A stretch of DNA of 36,062 nt from an uncultured Lachnobacterium sp. (GCA_945971355.1 CAMFPD010000003.1:1-36062); one strand, 5' to 3'. Positions 9,193 to 17,580 are shown, numbered from the stretch's first letter. Notes: a model not told the origin generated them from the sequence alone. Made by a program: numbers and translations.

Positions 9193-9831
9193 ATGAATGA
9201 AGTTTTAGAGCAGTTTAAAAAGATAGGAATTATTCCAGTTGTTGTATTAGATGATGCAAAGGATGCAAAACCATTAGGACAAGCTCTGATGGAGGGAGGA
9301 CTTCCATGTGCTGAAGTTACATTCAGAACAGAGGCAGCAGAAGAGTCAATCAGAATCATGTCACAGGAATTTCCAGACATGCTTGTTGGAGCAGGAACAG
9401 TACTTACAACAGAGCAGGTAGACAGAGCTGTTGCAGCAGGTGCTAAGTTTATAGTCAGCCCTGGAATTAATCCAAAGGTCGTTGAGTATTGCGTAAAGAA
9501 AAATATTCCAATCACTCCAGGAACATGTAATCCAAGCAACGTAGAGACTGCGCTCGAGTTTGGTCTTGATGTTGTGAAGTTTTTCCCAGCTGAGCCAGCT
9601 GGCGGTCTCAACTATATCAAAGCTATTGCAGCACCATATACAGGTGTAAGCTTTATGCCAACAGGTGGAATTAACTCAGAGAATGTAAAGGAATACCTCA
9701 AGTATGACAGAATTATTGCCTGTGGTGGTAGCTGGATGGTTAAGGGAGACTTAATTAAGTCTGGTAACTTTGAGAAAATTAAAGAATTGACAGCTGAGGC
9801 TGCTACAATTGTAAAAGAGATTAGAGGATAG
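9193..9831 (+). CDS. kdgA: KDPG aldolase (2-keto-3-deoxy-6-phosphogluconate aldolase)
   Basis: Class I aldolase of 212 residues that splits 2-keto-3-deoxy-6-phosphogluconate into pyruvate and glyceraldehyde-3-phosphate. Motifs: AEVTFRTEAA with the catalytic Glu and phosphate-contacting Arg, VGAGTVLT, SPGINPKVVEY, and the Schiff-base lysine in VVKFFPAEPAGG, followed by FMPTGGIN. Length is normal for the Eda/KdgA family. Start moved from GTG 9184 to ATG 9193 because AGAGGTG overlaps the GTG and is well spaced for the ATG. Some family members also cleave 4-hydroxy-2-oxoglutarate. Confidence 0.94.
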   Translation: MNEVLEQFKKIGIIPVVVLDDAKDAKPLGQALMEGGLPCAEVTFRTEAAEESIRIMSQEFPDMLVGAGTVLTTEQVDRAVAAGAKFIVSPGINPKVVEYCVKKNIPITPGTCNPSNVETALEFGLDVVKFFPAEPAGGLNYIKAIAAPYTGVSFMPTGGINSENVKEYLKYDRIIACGGSWMVKGDLIKSGNFEKIKELTAEAATIVKEIRG

Positions 9832-9843
9832 GAGATAATGGAC

Positions 9844-10941
9844 ATGGATTTAAATATGCGTGATGCTAAGGATTGTAAATTTGATGCTGTTTCACTTGGA
9901 GAGGTAATGCTCAGACTTGATCCAGGTGAGGGAAGAATTCGTACTGCAAGAAGCTTCAGAGCATGGGAAGGCGGCGGAGAGTACAATGTTGTAAGAGGTC
10001 TTCGCAGATGCTTTGGATTAAACACAGCTGTTATCACAGCATTTGCCCAGAATGAAGTGGGTCTTCTCATGGAGGATTTCATTTTACAGGGTGGTGTTGA
10101 TACATCTCTTATCAAATGGATGCCAACAGATGGAATCGGAAGAGTATGCAGAAATGGTCTTAACTTCACAGAGAGAGGATTTGGAATCAGAGGTGCAGTA
10201 GGATGTTCAGATAGAGCAAATACGGCAATCTCAAAGGCTACACCGGAAGACTTTGATTTCGAGTACATCTTTGGTGAGCTTGGCGTTAGATGGCTTCATA
10301 CAGGCGGAATCTATGCAGCACTTTCAGAGCAGTCATGTGAGACTGTACTTGCTGCAATTAAGACTGCAAAGAAATATGGAACAATTGTATCATATGACTT
10401 AAACTACAGACCTTCTATGTGGAGTGCAATCGGTGGACATGCAAAGGCACAGGAAGTTAACAAGGAAATTGCGAAGTATGTAGATGTAATGATTGGAAAC
10501 GAGGAAGATTTCACAGCATGTCTTGGCTTCGAAATAGAGGGAAATGATGAGAACTTAAAGGAACTCAACATCGACGGCTACAAGAAGATGATCAACGAGG
10601 CTGTTAAGGTATATCCTAACTTCAAGGCAGTTGCAACAACTCTTCGTACTGTTAAGACGGCTACTGTAAATGATTGGTCAGCATTATGTTGGGCAGGTGG
10701 TGAGATTTACAAGGCAAAGCAGTATGATGGACTTGAGATTATGGACAGAGTTGGTGGAGGAGATTCCTTCGCATCAGGACTTATCTATGGTCTTATGACA
10801 ACAGGAGATGCAGAGACAGCAGTTAATTATGGTGCTGCTCACGGAGCACTTGCAATGACAACACCTGGTGATACTACAATGGCTTCAAAGAAAGAGGTTG
10901 AAGCTCTCATGGGTGGAGCAGGAGCAAGAGTGCAGAGATAA
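9844..10941 (+). CDS. kdgK: 2-keto-3-deoxygluconate kinase (PfkB family)
   Basis: Ribokinase/PfkB-type sugar kinase, 365 residues, phosphorylating KDG with ATP to the aldolase substrate. The N-terminal substrate region reads AVSLGEVMLRLDPGEGR and WEGGGEYNVVRGLRR; the C-terminal PfkB signature is DRVGGGDSFASGLIYGL with the catalytic Asp in GGGD. Context between the aldolase and glucuronate isomerase fixes the substrate. ATG 9844 is preferred over 9838 because GGAG at 9831-9834 is too close to the first ATG. Residues 107-116 differ from E. coli KdgK, as is usual for Firmicutes. Only 12 bases separate it from kdgA; translation is probably coupled. Confidence 0.9.
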   Translation: MDLNMRDAKDCKFDAVSLGEVMLRLDPGEGRIRTARSFRAWEGGGEYNVVRGLRRCFGLNTAVITAFAQNEVGLLMEDFILQGGVDTSLIKWMPTDGIGRVCRNGLNFTERGFGIRGAVGCSDRANTAISKATPEDFDFEYIFGELGVRWLHTGGIYAALSEQSCETVLAAIKTAKKYGTIVSYDLNYRPSMWSAIGGHAKAQEVNKEIAKYVDVMIGNEEDFTACLGFEIEGNDENLKELNIDGYKKMINEAVKVYPNFKAVATTLRTVKTATVNDWSALCWAGGEIYKAKQYDGLEIMDRVGGGDSFASGLIYGLMTTGDAETAVNYGAAHGALAMTTPGDTTMASKKEVEALMGGAGARVQR

Positions 10942-10962
10942 ATTATAGGAGGAGAAGGCAAG

Positions 10963-12360
10963 ATGAAAAAGTTTATGGACGATAACTTTTTATTGACAAC
11001 TGATACAGCCAGAGCGCTTTATCACAATTATGCCGAGAAGCTTCCGATAATTGATTATCATTGTCATCTGAATCCACAGGAGATATATGAGGATGTCAGG
11101 TATGACAACATAACTCAGGTATGGCTTGGGGCGGATCATTACAAATGGCGTCAGATGAGATCAAATGGAGTAGAAGAAAAGTATATAACAGGAGATGGAT
11201 CTGATAGAGAAAAATTCCAGAAATGGGCAGAAACTCTTGAAAAAGCCATTGGAAATCCCCTTTATCATTGGAGTCATCTGGAGCTTAAGAAGTACTTTGG
11301 ATACGAAGGTCACCTCTGTGGTGATACAGCTCAGGAGGTATGGGACTTAAGTGTAGAAAAGCTTAAGCAGGAAAATATGAGCGCAAGAGGATTAATTCTT
11401 CAGTCAAATGTAGATACTATATGTACAACAGATGATCCAGTGGATTCTCTTGAGTGGCATAAGAAGATTAAAGAAGATGGCTTTCAGGTGAAGGTTCTTC
11501 CAGCTTGGAGACCTGACAAGGCAATGAATATCGAGAAGTCTGATTTTTGTGAGTATATTGCAAAACTTTCACAGGTCAGCGGAGTTGATATTAAGGATTT
11601 TGATTCTTTGATAGAGGCATTGAAGAATCGAATGGATTTCTTTGAGAAGATGGGATGCACCGTTTCCGACCATGGACTTGAGTATGTAATGTACGAGCCA
11701 TATGAATTAGAAGAGGTAAACCATATTTTCGAGAACAGACTTGCAAATGGTGTTCTCTCAAAGATAGAGGAGAGAAAGTACAAGACAGCATTCATGGTTT
11801 CTCTTGGCAGGGAATATGCAAAGAAAAACTGGGTAATGCAGCTTCACTATGGAGTGCAGAGAGATTTGAACAAGAAGATTTTCAACGCACTTGGACCAGA
11901 TGCAGGAATAGATGCAATCAATACTTATAGCTCATCTATTGAGATGGGGCAGTATCTGAATGCATTGGCAATTGATGATAGTTTACCAAAGACAATAATC
12001 TATTCCCTCAACCCAGCAGATAATGCTGCAATTGGAACAGTTATTGGATGTTTCCAGGACAGCTCTGCAGTTGGTAAAATCCAGCACGGAGCGGCATGGT
12101 GGTTCAATGACCACAAGACAGGAATGATGGAGCAGATGACCTCACTTGCTAACTTGGGACTTCTTGGAAACTTTGTAGGAATGCTTACAGATTCACGAAG
12201 CTTCCTATCATATACACGTCATGAGTATTTCAGACGTATCATGTGTGAACTAATCGGAGGATGGGTAGAAAATGGTGAGTACCCTAACGACGAGAAGGCA
12301 CTAAAGCAGATTGTAGAAGGAATATCTTACTACAATTGTAAAAATTATTTTTGCTTCTAA
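10963..12360 (+). CDS. uxaC: Glucuronate isomerase
   Basis: Converts D-glucuronate to D-fructuronate (and D-galacturonate to D-tagaturonate). 465 residues, the normal length, with the amidohydrolase-like metal site IIDYHCHLNP near the start and the family pattern NITQVWLGADHYKWRQMRSNG, then WHLELKKYFG-like SHLELKKYFGYEG and a late HGAAWWFNDHKTGMMEQM. AGGAGGAG precedes the ATG. As the last gene of the operon it supplies the first step, completing glucuronate to pyruvate plus triose phosphate. No uronate transporter or glucuronidase is in the operon, so uptake must be encoded elsewhere. Confidence 0.95.
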   Translation: MKKFMDDNFLLTTDTARALYHNYAEKLPIIDYHCHLNPQEIYEDVRYDNITQVWLGADHYKWRQMRSNGVEEKYITGDGSDREKFQKWAETLEKAIGNPLYHWSHLELKKYFGYEGHLCGDTAQEVWDLSVEKLKQENMSARGLILQSNVDTICTTDDPVDSLEWHKKIKEDGFQVKVLPAWRPDKAMNIEKSDFCEYIAKLSQVSGVDIKDFDSLIEALKNRMDFFEKMGCTVSDHGLEYVMYEPYELEEVNHIFENRLANGVLSKIEERKYKTAFMVSLGREYAKKNWVMQLHYGVQRDLNKKIFNALGPDAGIDAINTYSSSIEMGQYLNALAIDDSLPKTIIYSLNPADNAAIGTVIGCFQDSSAVGKIQHGAAWWFNDHKTGMMEQMTSLANLGLLGNFVGMLTDSRSFLSYTRHEYFRRIMCELIGGWVENGEYPNDEKALKQIVEGISYYNCKNYFCF

Positions 12361-12401
12361 ATATATATTTATCAAACTTTGCGTTTGAAATTATTATTTC
12401 C

Positions 12402-12432
12402 TGCCGCCTGCAATTTTATATTGCAAGCGGCA
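12402..12432 (+). terminator. Terminator of the uronate operon
   Basis: Stem TGCCGCCTGCAA with a near-perfect partner (one mismatch), a 7-base loop and a short T-rich tail (TTCTT) 42 bases after the uxaC stop. Confidence 0.75.
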
Positions 12433-12482
12433 TTCTTAATAGTTACATATTCGTTTTCTATTTTTGTATTGTATTAATTATA

Positions 12483-12511
12483 TTGACGTGGTAATAATAA
12501 CACTATATAAT
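12483..12511 (+). promoter_or_regulatory. Consensus promoter of the toxin-antitoxin pair
   Basis: TTGACG and TATAAT with exactly 17 bases between them. This is an almost perfect sigma-A type promoter ending 47 bases before the antitoxin start. Confidence 0.8.
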
Positions 12512-12515
12512 ATAA

Positions 12516-12531
12516 GTACGAAAAAACGTAC
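12516..12531. promoter_or_regulatory. Palindromic operator for antitoxin/toxin autoregulation
   Basis: GTACG and CGTAC arms flank six A residues, at the expected transcription start just after the -10 box. YefM/YoeB complexes repress their own promoters by binding palindromes (known for the E. coli family, with TGTACA cores); the match of the GTAC core and position supports the same role here. Confidence 0.6.
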
Positions 12532-12558
12532 GAATATTAATGCAGAAAGGAGAGTAAC

Positions 12559-12813
12559 ATGTTAGCTGTAAAGAGTATGGATGTTAGAGATAATTTCAAG
12601 ACTTTATGCGATAAAGTTTTTAATGGAGAAACATTGATTATATCTAGGCCTAAAAATGAAAATATTGTTATGTTATCTGAACATGAATATAATGATATGT
12701 TGAAAGCAAAGAGAAATGCTGAATATCTTACAATGATAGATAAGTCTATGGCTGAAGCTGAAGCGGGTGGGTTTGTTACAAAGACCATTGCAGAATTGGA
12801 GGCAAATGAATAA
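12559..12813 (+). CDS. YefM-type antitoxin (Phd/YefM family)
   Basis: Antitoxin of 84 residues. The N-terminal half (MLAVKSMDVRDNFKTLCDKV and later ENIVMLSEHEYNDML) is the Phd/YefM DNA-binding dimer fold; the acidic C-terminal tail is the part that wraps and blocks the toxin. AAAGGAG is well placed. The stop TAA is immediately followed by the toxin ATG, so the two are translationally coupled with the antitoxin first, as is usual. It is expected to neutralise the downstream YoeB and repress the shared promoter. Confidence 0.9.
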   Translation: MLAVKSMDVRDNFKTLCDKVFNGETLIISRPKNENIVMLSEHEYNDMLKAKRNAEYLTMIDKSMAEAEAGGFVTKTIAELEANE

Positions 12814-13074
12814 ATGAATATTGTATTTACTCCTACTGCATGGGAACAGTATACCGATTGGCAGAGGGAAGATAAAAAGATGGTAAGGCGCATCAATGAA
12901 CTCATTAAAGATATTGATCGAAATGGGATGTTAAATGGTATTGGTAAGCCCGAGCCTTTAAAATACCGAAAAGCCATTAGTAGACGAATTACGGAAGAAC
13001 ATAGATTAGTTTATAATATGGATAGTAACCAGAATTTAATTATTTATTCATGTAAATACCACTACGAAGATTAG
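12814..13074 (+). CDS. yoeB: YoeB-type toxin (Txe/YoeB family mRNA interferase)
   Basis: Ribosome-dependent mRNA-cleaving toxin of 86 residues. It follows E. coli YoeB closely: TAWEQYTDWQREDKKMVRRI, the Glu in GKPEPLKY, the Arg in RRITEEHRLVYN and the C-terminal CKYHYED with the catalytic His-Tyr. All three catalytic positions are present, so it looks functional. One difference is visible: the loop before RRITEEH, usually LSGFWSRRI, reads RKAISRRI, is shorter and lacks the tryptophan. The pair sits alone between the uronate operon and the aminopeptidase gene with its own promoter, typical of a mobile cassette. Confidence 0.93.
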   Translation: MNIVFTPTAWEQYTDWQREDKKMVRRINELIKDIDRNGMLNGIGKPEPLKYRKAISRRITEEHRLVYNMDSNQNLIIYSCKYHYED

Positions 13075-13115
13075 TAGAAAGAACGAATTAAACATAAAAA
13101 GCAGAGGTAATGAAA

Positions 13116-14363
13116 ATGGATTTTAACAAAAGAAGACAAGAAGTATTTGACAGAATGGTGGAGAATTCAATAGCCATTCTATATTCAGGAATTGAGCATC
13201 ATGTAAGTGCAGATGAGTATGACCTTTTTACAGCTCATGCAAATAGGAACTTCTTCTATCTCACAGGACTCAGAAGAGATAAGATGGCCCTAGTTTTGGA
13301 CAAGGCTGGTGAGGAACCTAAAACACTTCTTTTTATTGAGGAAGCGGATCCGACAATGGAACGTTGGTATGGCCGTAAAGTGACTGTGGACGAGGCAAAG
13401 GGAGTAACTGGCATTGATAAGGTATACTTTATCAGTGAAATCGACAGTGTGATTGATTCAATTATGACAAGGGAGGATGTGTATACAGCTTACTTTGATA
13501 CATATAGGCATCAGAAGGAAGATCTTCCTGACTATAATCTGGTGAAGGCAAATGAGTTTAAGGATTTGTATCCGGCAGTGGCAATCAAAAATCTTTTCCC
13601 ATTTGTGGCAGAGCAGAGAATGCAGAAGGATGAGGATGAAATTGAGGTCACAAAAGAGGCAATTCACCTTACAAATATTGCATTACAGAATGTGCTTACA
13701 AACTTAAAACCAGGTATGTTTGAGTATGAGGCTCAGGCAGATTTTGAGTACAGCATTAGAAGAAATGGGGCAGAACTGGCTGCGTTCCCTACAATTGCAG
13801 GAAGCGGAATTAATGGAACTATGCTTCATTATGATACAAATCAGGATTTGATGGAGGATGGAAGCCTTCTTCTGATGGATCTTGGAGCAAGAGTGAGAGG
13901 ATATAACTCAGATATTACAAGAACTTACCCTGTTAACGGCAAATTCTCAGAGCGTCAGAGAGAAGTGTATGATATTGTTTTAAAAGCAAACAGAACAGTG
14001 CTCAAGAAGGCAAAGCCTGGAATGACAACAGTTGAGCTTAATGACATCTGCAAAAAGGTATTGGCCGAGGGATGCATTAAATTGGGACTTATTGAGAAGG
14101 AAGAGGAAATCGGAAAGTATTATATGCATGGAGTTTCTCACCATCTTGGCATAGATGTTCACGATGTGACTGTTGACTCAAACAAAAAGCTTCGTCCAGG
14201 TGCAATTATTACAGACGAGCCAGGTCTGTATATAGATGAGTGGGAGATTGGAATTCGTATAGAGGACGACCTTCTTATTACAGAGGATGGTGCAATCTGC
14301 CTGTCAGAAGAGATTATGCGAGATGCAGACGAGATTGAGGCATTTATGGCTAAATCTAAATAA
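13116..14363 (+). CDS. pepP: Xaa-Pro aminopeptidase (M24B)
   Basis: Metallopeptidase removing an N-terminal residue before proline. 415 residues: a creatinase-like N-terminal domain (~1-165, with HANRNFFYLTGL) and the pita-bread catalytic domain. The five expected dinuclear metal ligands are visible: Asp in LLMDLGAR, Asp in NSDITRTYPV, His in VSHHLGIDVHD, Glu in TDEPGLYI and Glu in IRIEDDLLIT. ATG 13116 is chosen because AGAGG (13103-13107) is too close to the ATG at 13110. It follows the toxin-antitoxin pair without its own obvious promoter. Confidence 0.9.
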   Translation: MDFNKRRQEVFDRMVENSIAILYSGIEHHVSADEYDLFTAHANRNFFYLTGLRRDKMALVLDKAGEEPKTLLFIEEADPTMERWYGRKVTVDEAKGVTGIDKVYFISEIDSVIDSIMTREDVYTAYFDTYRHQKEDLPDYNLVKANEFKDLYPAVAIKNLFPFVAEQRMQKDEDEIEVTKEAIHLTNIALQNVLTNLKPGMFEYEAQADFEYSIRRNGAELAAFPTIAGSGINGTMLHYDTNQDLMEDGSLLLMDLGARVRGYNSDITRTYPVNGKFSERQREVYDIVLKANRTVLKKAKPGMTTVELNDICKKVLAEGCIKLGLIEKEEEIGKYYMHGVSHHLGIDVHDVTVDSNKKLRPGAIITDEPGLYIDEWEIGIRIEDDLLITEDGAICLSEEIMRDADEIEAFMAKSK

Positions 14364-14406
14364 TGGCTAAAAAGAAAATACCTTAGCTTTATTGCGATGT
14401 AGAAAC

Positions 14407-14430
14407 TTTCATTATTGGATAATAATGAAA
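14407..14430. promoter_or_regulatory. Perfect 10-base inverted repeat before the Fe-S reductase
   Basis: Arms TTTCATTATT and AATAATGAAA are separated by GGAT, lying 33 bases before the reductase start. There is no T-run, so it is not an obvious terminator. The AT-rich dyad could be an operator (Fur/PerR-like in composition but not a clear match to either) or a leader hairpin. Confidence 0.45.
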
Positions 14431-14462
14431 AAGGAATAGATAAGAAAGATGTGGTAGTCACA

Positions 14463-15485
14463 ATGAGAGAAATAATACTTGGAAAAACTGGAATTAAAAC
14501 CTGTCAGAATGCATTTGGAGCACTTCCAATTCAGAGAGTGACAGATATTGAAGAATCTACAAGAATTTTGAGAAGAGCATATGAAGGTGGAATGCGTTTC
14601 TTTGATACAGCCAGAGCCTACAGTGACAGCGAGAAAAAGCTTGGAATAGCCTTTGAGGGAATGCGCGACAAAATATACATAGCTACAAAGACTATGGCTA
14701 AAACTCCAGAGGAATTCTGGAAGCAGCTGGAGGAGTCGCTTACAGCCCTAAAGACGGATTACATAGATATATATCAGTTCCATTGTGTAGGGCAGTGTTT
14801 TGCACCAGGAGATGGAACTGGAATGTATGAGTGTATGGAAGAGGCAAAACGTCAGGGTAAGATAAGACATATTGGTGCAACAGCCCACAATATTGAAGTT
14901 GCCATGGAATGTGCCAAGTCAGGGCTATATGAGACAATACAGTTCCCATTTAGTTATCTGTCGTCAGATAAGGAGCTTGAACTTGTGAAGGAGTGTGAGC
15001 GTCAGAATGTAGGCTATATCGCCATGAAGGGATTAGCAGGAGGTCTTATTCACGATTCAAAGGCTGCAATGGCATTTATGACCCAGTTCGACAATGTACT
15101 TCCAATCTGGGGAATTCAGAAGATGGAGGAGCTTGAGGAGTGGCTTGCATTTATGGATGAGACTCCTGAATATACAGATGATATTAGAGCATATGTGGAA
15201 AAGGAGCGTGTGGAATTAGCGGGAGAATTCTGCAGAGGCTGTGGATATTGTATGCCATGTCCTGCTGGTATCAAAATTAATAACTGTGCCAGAATGTCGC
15301 TTATGATTAGAAGAGCACCTACTGAGGCATGGTTATCTGAGGAATGGCAGGCGGAGATGGAAAAGATTGAAAACTGTCTCAATTGCGGAAAGTGTAAGAG
15401 TAAGTGCCCATATGAGCTTAATACTCCAGAGCTATTAAGAAAGAATCTGGAGGATTACAGGAGCTTTATAAAGGAAAACAAATAG
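14463..15485 (+). CDS. Aldo/keto reductase with C-terminal 4Fe-4S domain
   Basis: Oxidoreductase of 340 residues. The N-terminal aldo/keto reductase barrel keeps the catalytic tetrad: Asp and Tyr in FFDTARAYSDSEKKLG, Lys in YIATKTMAK and His in IYQFHCVG. The C-terminal ~80 residues form a ferredoxin-like tail with CRGCGYCMPCPAGI and CLNCGKCKSKCP, enough for two clusters. This subfamily is common in clostridia; the substrate is unknown. The ORF track start (TTG 14415) runs through an inverted repeat, and the family begins MREIILGKTGIK, so ATG 14463 is chosen although its ribosome binding site is weak. Likely co-transcribed with the two genes that follow. Confidence 0.88.
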   Translation: MREIILGKTGIKTCQNAFGALPIQRVTDIEESTRILRRAYEGGMRFFDTARAYSDSEKKLGIAFEGMRDKIYIATKTMAKTPEEFWKQLEESLTALKTDYIDIYQFHCVGQCFAPGDGTGMYECMEEAKRQGKIRHIGATAHNIEVAMECAKSGLYETIQFPFSYLSSDKELELVKECERQNVGYIAMKGLAGGLIHDSKAAMAFMTQFDNVLPIWGIQKMEELEEWLAFMDETPEYTDDIRAYVEKERVELAGEFCRGCGYCMPCPAGIKINNCARMSLMIRRAPTEAWLSEEWQAEMEKIENCLNCGKCKSKCPYELNTPELLRKNLEDYRSFIKENK

Positions 15486-15504
15486 TTCTAGAAGAGGTGC
15501 ATAT

Positions 15505-16716
15505 TTGATACAGAAAAAGAAAATTAAAGTTGTAGGATTGATTACCCTGATAATTATGATTGTCGGTAACGTGACCGGCTGTGGCCTGGAAAAGGTTGCT
15601 GATTTCTTTGGTACAAGTGTAGAAAAGGCTGACGCAAATAGTGCAAATATTCCAGATAGTACAGAAAATATAAACAATACAGACAATACGAATTCTTCGG
15701 AAAAAGCAGGGGATAGCAATGTGGCAGAATCTGAGACAGAAACAGAACCAGAACAGTTAGTGCAGACTATCACTATCTCTGCTACAGGCGATTGTACGCT
15801 GGGAAAGACACAGCAGCATGATTATTATGGAAGCTTTTATTCATATTATGATAATTATGGTGAGGATTATTTTTTCTCAGGAGTAAAGGATATATTCGAG
15901 AAGGACACGTTTACACTTGTTAACCTTGAGTGTGTTCTGACAACTTCAACAGACAGGGTGGAAAAGACATACAACCTAAAGGGTGAGCCAGAGTATGCAG
16001 GTATATTAACATCAGGGGCAATAGAAGGCTGCAGTCTGGGAAATAATCATACCTACGATTACGGTGAGAGTAGTCATACTGATACGGAAAACGCATTGGA
16101 AGAGGAGGGCGTCATGTATGCCTTTCAAGACCATATCGGAACGTATACCACAGAGGATGGACTTGTGATAGGTGTAGTTTCCGCAAATCTTTTATCAATG
16201 AGCAGTACATATGAGGACTACCTCTACAATGGAATTTCATCCCTCAAGGAACAAGGGGCTGATGTTATTATAGCCAGCTGCCACTGGGGAATAGAGAGAG
16301 AATATTATCCGAATGATTACCAAAGAAATCTGGCTCATGGTCTGGTAGATGCAGGAGCAGACCTTGTAATCGGAAGTCATCCACATGTGTTGCAGGGGGT
16401 AGAAGTGTATAATGGAAAGGTTATCTGCTACAGTCTCGGAAATTTTTGTTTCGGAGCAAACAGAAATCCGAATGACAAAAACACTATGATATATCAGCAG
16501 ACCTTCACATTTGTGGACGGGCAGATGCAGACAGACATTAACGCAGGTATAATTCCATGTACCTTAAGTTCTACAGATTCCTGCAATGACTTTAAACCTA
16601 CTGTTGCTTCCGATGAAAGGAAACAGGCAATAATTGACAAGGTCAATGAATATTCTTCACCTTACAGTGAAATTTCTTTTGACAGTGAGGGGAAACTGAT
16701 TTATACTTTGCCTTAA
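15505..16716 (+). CDS. CapA-family lipoprotein (PGA_cap metallophosphatase fold)
   Basis: Predicted surface lipoprotein of 403 residues: basic start, hydrophobic stretch and lipobox VTGC (~residue 28), then a Thr/Asn/Glu-rich linker to ~85. The rest is the CapA/PgsA-like calcineurin fold: TISATGDCTLGKT, LVNLECVLT, SLGNNHTYDYG, ASCHWGIEREYYPN, IGSHPHVLQGVEVY and CYSLGNFCFG. CapA homologues act in poly-gamma-glutamate export, but lone copies in gut Firmicutes are of unknown role, and no capBC genes are present. Starts with TTG after a strong GAAGAGGTG. It sits 20 bases after the reductase gene and 30 before thrH. Confidence 0.88.
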   Translation: MIQKKKIKVVGLITLIIMIVGNVTGCGLEKVADFFGTSVEKADANSANIPDSTENINNTDNTNSSEKAGDSNVAESETETEPEQLVQTITISATGDCTLGKTQQHDYYGSFYSYYDNYGEDYFFSGVKDIFEKDTFTLVNLECVLTTSTDRVEKTYNLKGEPEYAGILTSGAIEGCSLGNNHTYDYGESSHTDTENALEEEGVMYAFQDHIGTYTTEDGLVIGVVSANLLSMSSTYEDYLYNGISSLKEQGADVIIASCHWGIEREYYPNDYQRNLAHGLVDAGADLVIGSHPHVLQGVEVYNGKVICYSLGNFCFGANRNPNDKNTMIYQQTFTFVDGQMQTDINAGIIPCTLSSTDSCNDFKPTVASDERKQAIIDKVNEYSSPYSEISFDSEGKLIYTLP

Positions 16717-16745
16717 TAAAGTGATAAAGACAAAGGAGATATGTT

Positions 16746-17345
16746 ATGAATATAGTATGTTTGGACTTAGAGGGCGTTCTTGTACCTGAAATATGGATTG
16801 CATTTGCAGAGGCAAGTGGAATTCCTGAATTGAAAAGAACAACAAGAGATGAGCCAGACTATGATAAGCTTATGAACTGGAGACTTGGAATATTAAAGGA
16901 GCGTGGACTTGGTTTGAAAGAAATCCAGGAGACAATTGCAAAAATTGATCCAATCCCAGGTGCTAAGGAATTCCTTGATGAACTTAGAAGTATGACTCAG
17001 GTGATTATTATCTCAGATACCTTCACCCAGTTTGCAAGTCCACTTATGGAGAAGCTGGGATGGCCAACAATTTTCTGCAACTCATTGGAGGTAGCAGAAG
17101 ATGGAGAAATCACAGGCTTTAAGATGAGATGTGAGCAGTCAAAGCTTACAACGGTAAAGGCACTTCAGTCTATTGGATATGAAACAATTGCAAGTGGAGA
17201 CAGCCACAATGACTTGGGAATGATTCGTGCCAGCAAGGCAGGCTTTTTATTCAAGAGTACAGACCAGATTAAGGCTGACAATCCTGACCTTGAGGCTTTT
17301 GAGACATATGATGAACTCATGGCTGCAATCAAAAAGGTTTTATAA
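16746..17345 (+). CDS. thrH: ThrH-type phosphoserine/homoserine phosphatase
   Basis: HAD-superfamily enzyme of 199 residues. The nucleophile motif is CLDLEGVLVPEIWI, with DLE in place of DxD as in the ThrH family; motif II is IIISDTF and motif IV is ASGDSHNDLGMI. ThrH of Pseudomonas dephosphorylates phosphoserine and can transfer the phosphate to homoserine. Length fits (about 200-205). In clostridia that lack classic SerB this protein often supplies serine synthesis; that role is inferred. AAGGAGAT precedes the start and a strong terminator follows. Confidence 0.9.
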   Translation: MNIVCLDLEGVLVPEIWIAFAEASGIPELKRTTRDEPDYDKLMNWRLGILKERGLGLKEIQETIAKIDPIPGAKEFLDELRSMTQVIIISDTFTQFASPLMEKLGWPTIFCNSLEVAEDGEITGFKMRCEQSKLTTVKALQSIGYETIASGDSHNDLGMIRASKAGFLFKSTDQIKADNPDLEAFETYDELMAAIKKVL

Positions 17346-17357
17346 TTGAATTACATG

Positions 17358-17392
17358 GAGCTTTGTGCAGATGACTGCACAAGGCTCTTTTT
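17358..17392 (+). terminator. Terminator after thrH
   Basis: A 13-base stem GAGCTTTGTGCAG pairs with its partner with one G-U wobble, has a 4-base loop and ends in TTTTT. Classic intrinsic terminator. Confidence 0.88.
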
Positions 17393-17471
17393 GTTGTTTG
17401 TTTCAAAACCCAAATACTTCGTGTAGTTATTTACCCAAAGTGGCAAAGATAACATCCGACTGAAAAAAGTC

Positions 17472-17499
17472 TTGACATTGTAGTGGGAGAATGTATAAT
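17472..17499 (+). promoter_or_regulatory. Consensus promoter of the metal-export operon
   Basis: Perfect TTGACA and perfect TATAAT with 16 bases between. A promoter this strong is normally held down by a repressor, fitting the ArsR gene in the operon and the dyad just downstream. Confidence 0.85.
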
Positions 17500-17508
17500 A
17501 GAATTAAA

Positions 17509-17530
17509 CATATGAATAAATGTTCATATG
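17509..17530. promoter_or_regulatory. ArsR/SmtB-type operator
   Basis: CATATGAATA-AA-TGTTCATATG is a 10-2-10 inverted repeat with one mismatch, close to the ATATGAACA/TGTTCATAT dyads bound by SmtB, CzrA and CadC. It begins 10 bases after the -10 box, over the start of transcription. A further half-site-like ATATGAAT lies near 17546. Confidence 0.75.
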
Positions 17531-17580
17531 TAATTGCGATAAATATATGAATTAAGAATGCATTGAAGGGAGAACATATT

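Noticed and set aside
9171-10268. Long minus-strand frames opposite kdgA and kdgK (146 and 218 residues)
   Set aside because: Shadow frames of well-recognised genes with no ribosome binding site and serine/proline-rich composition.
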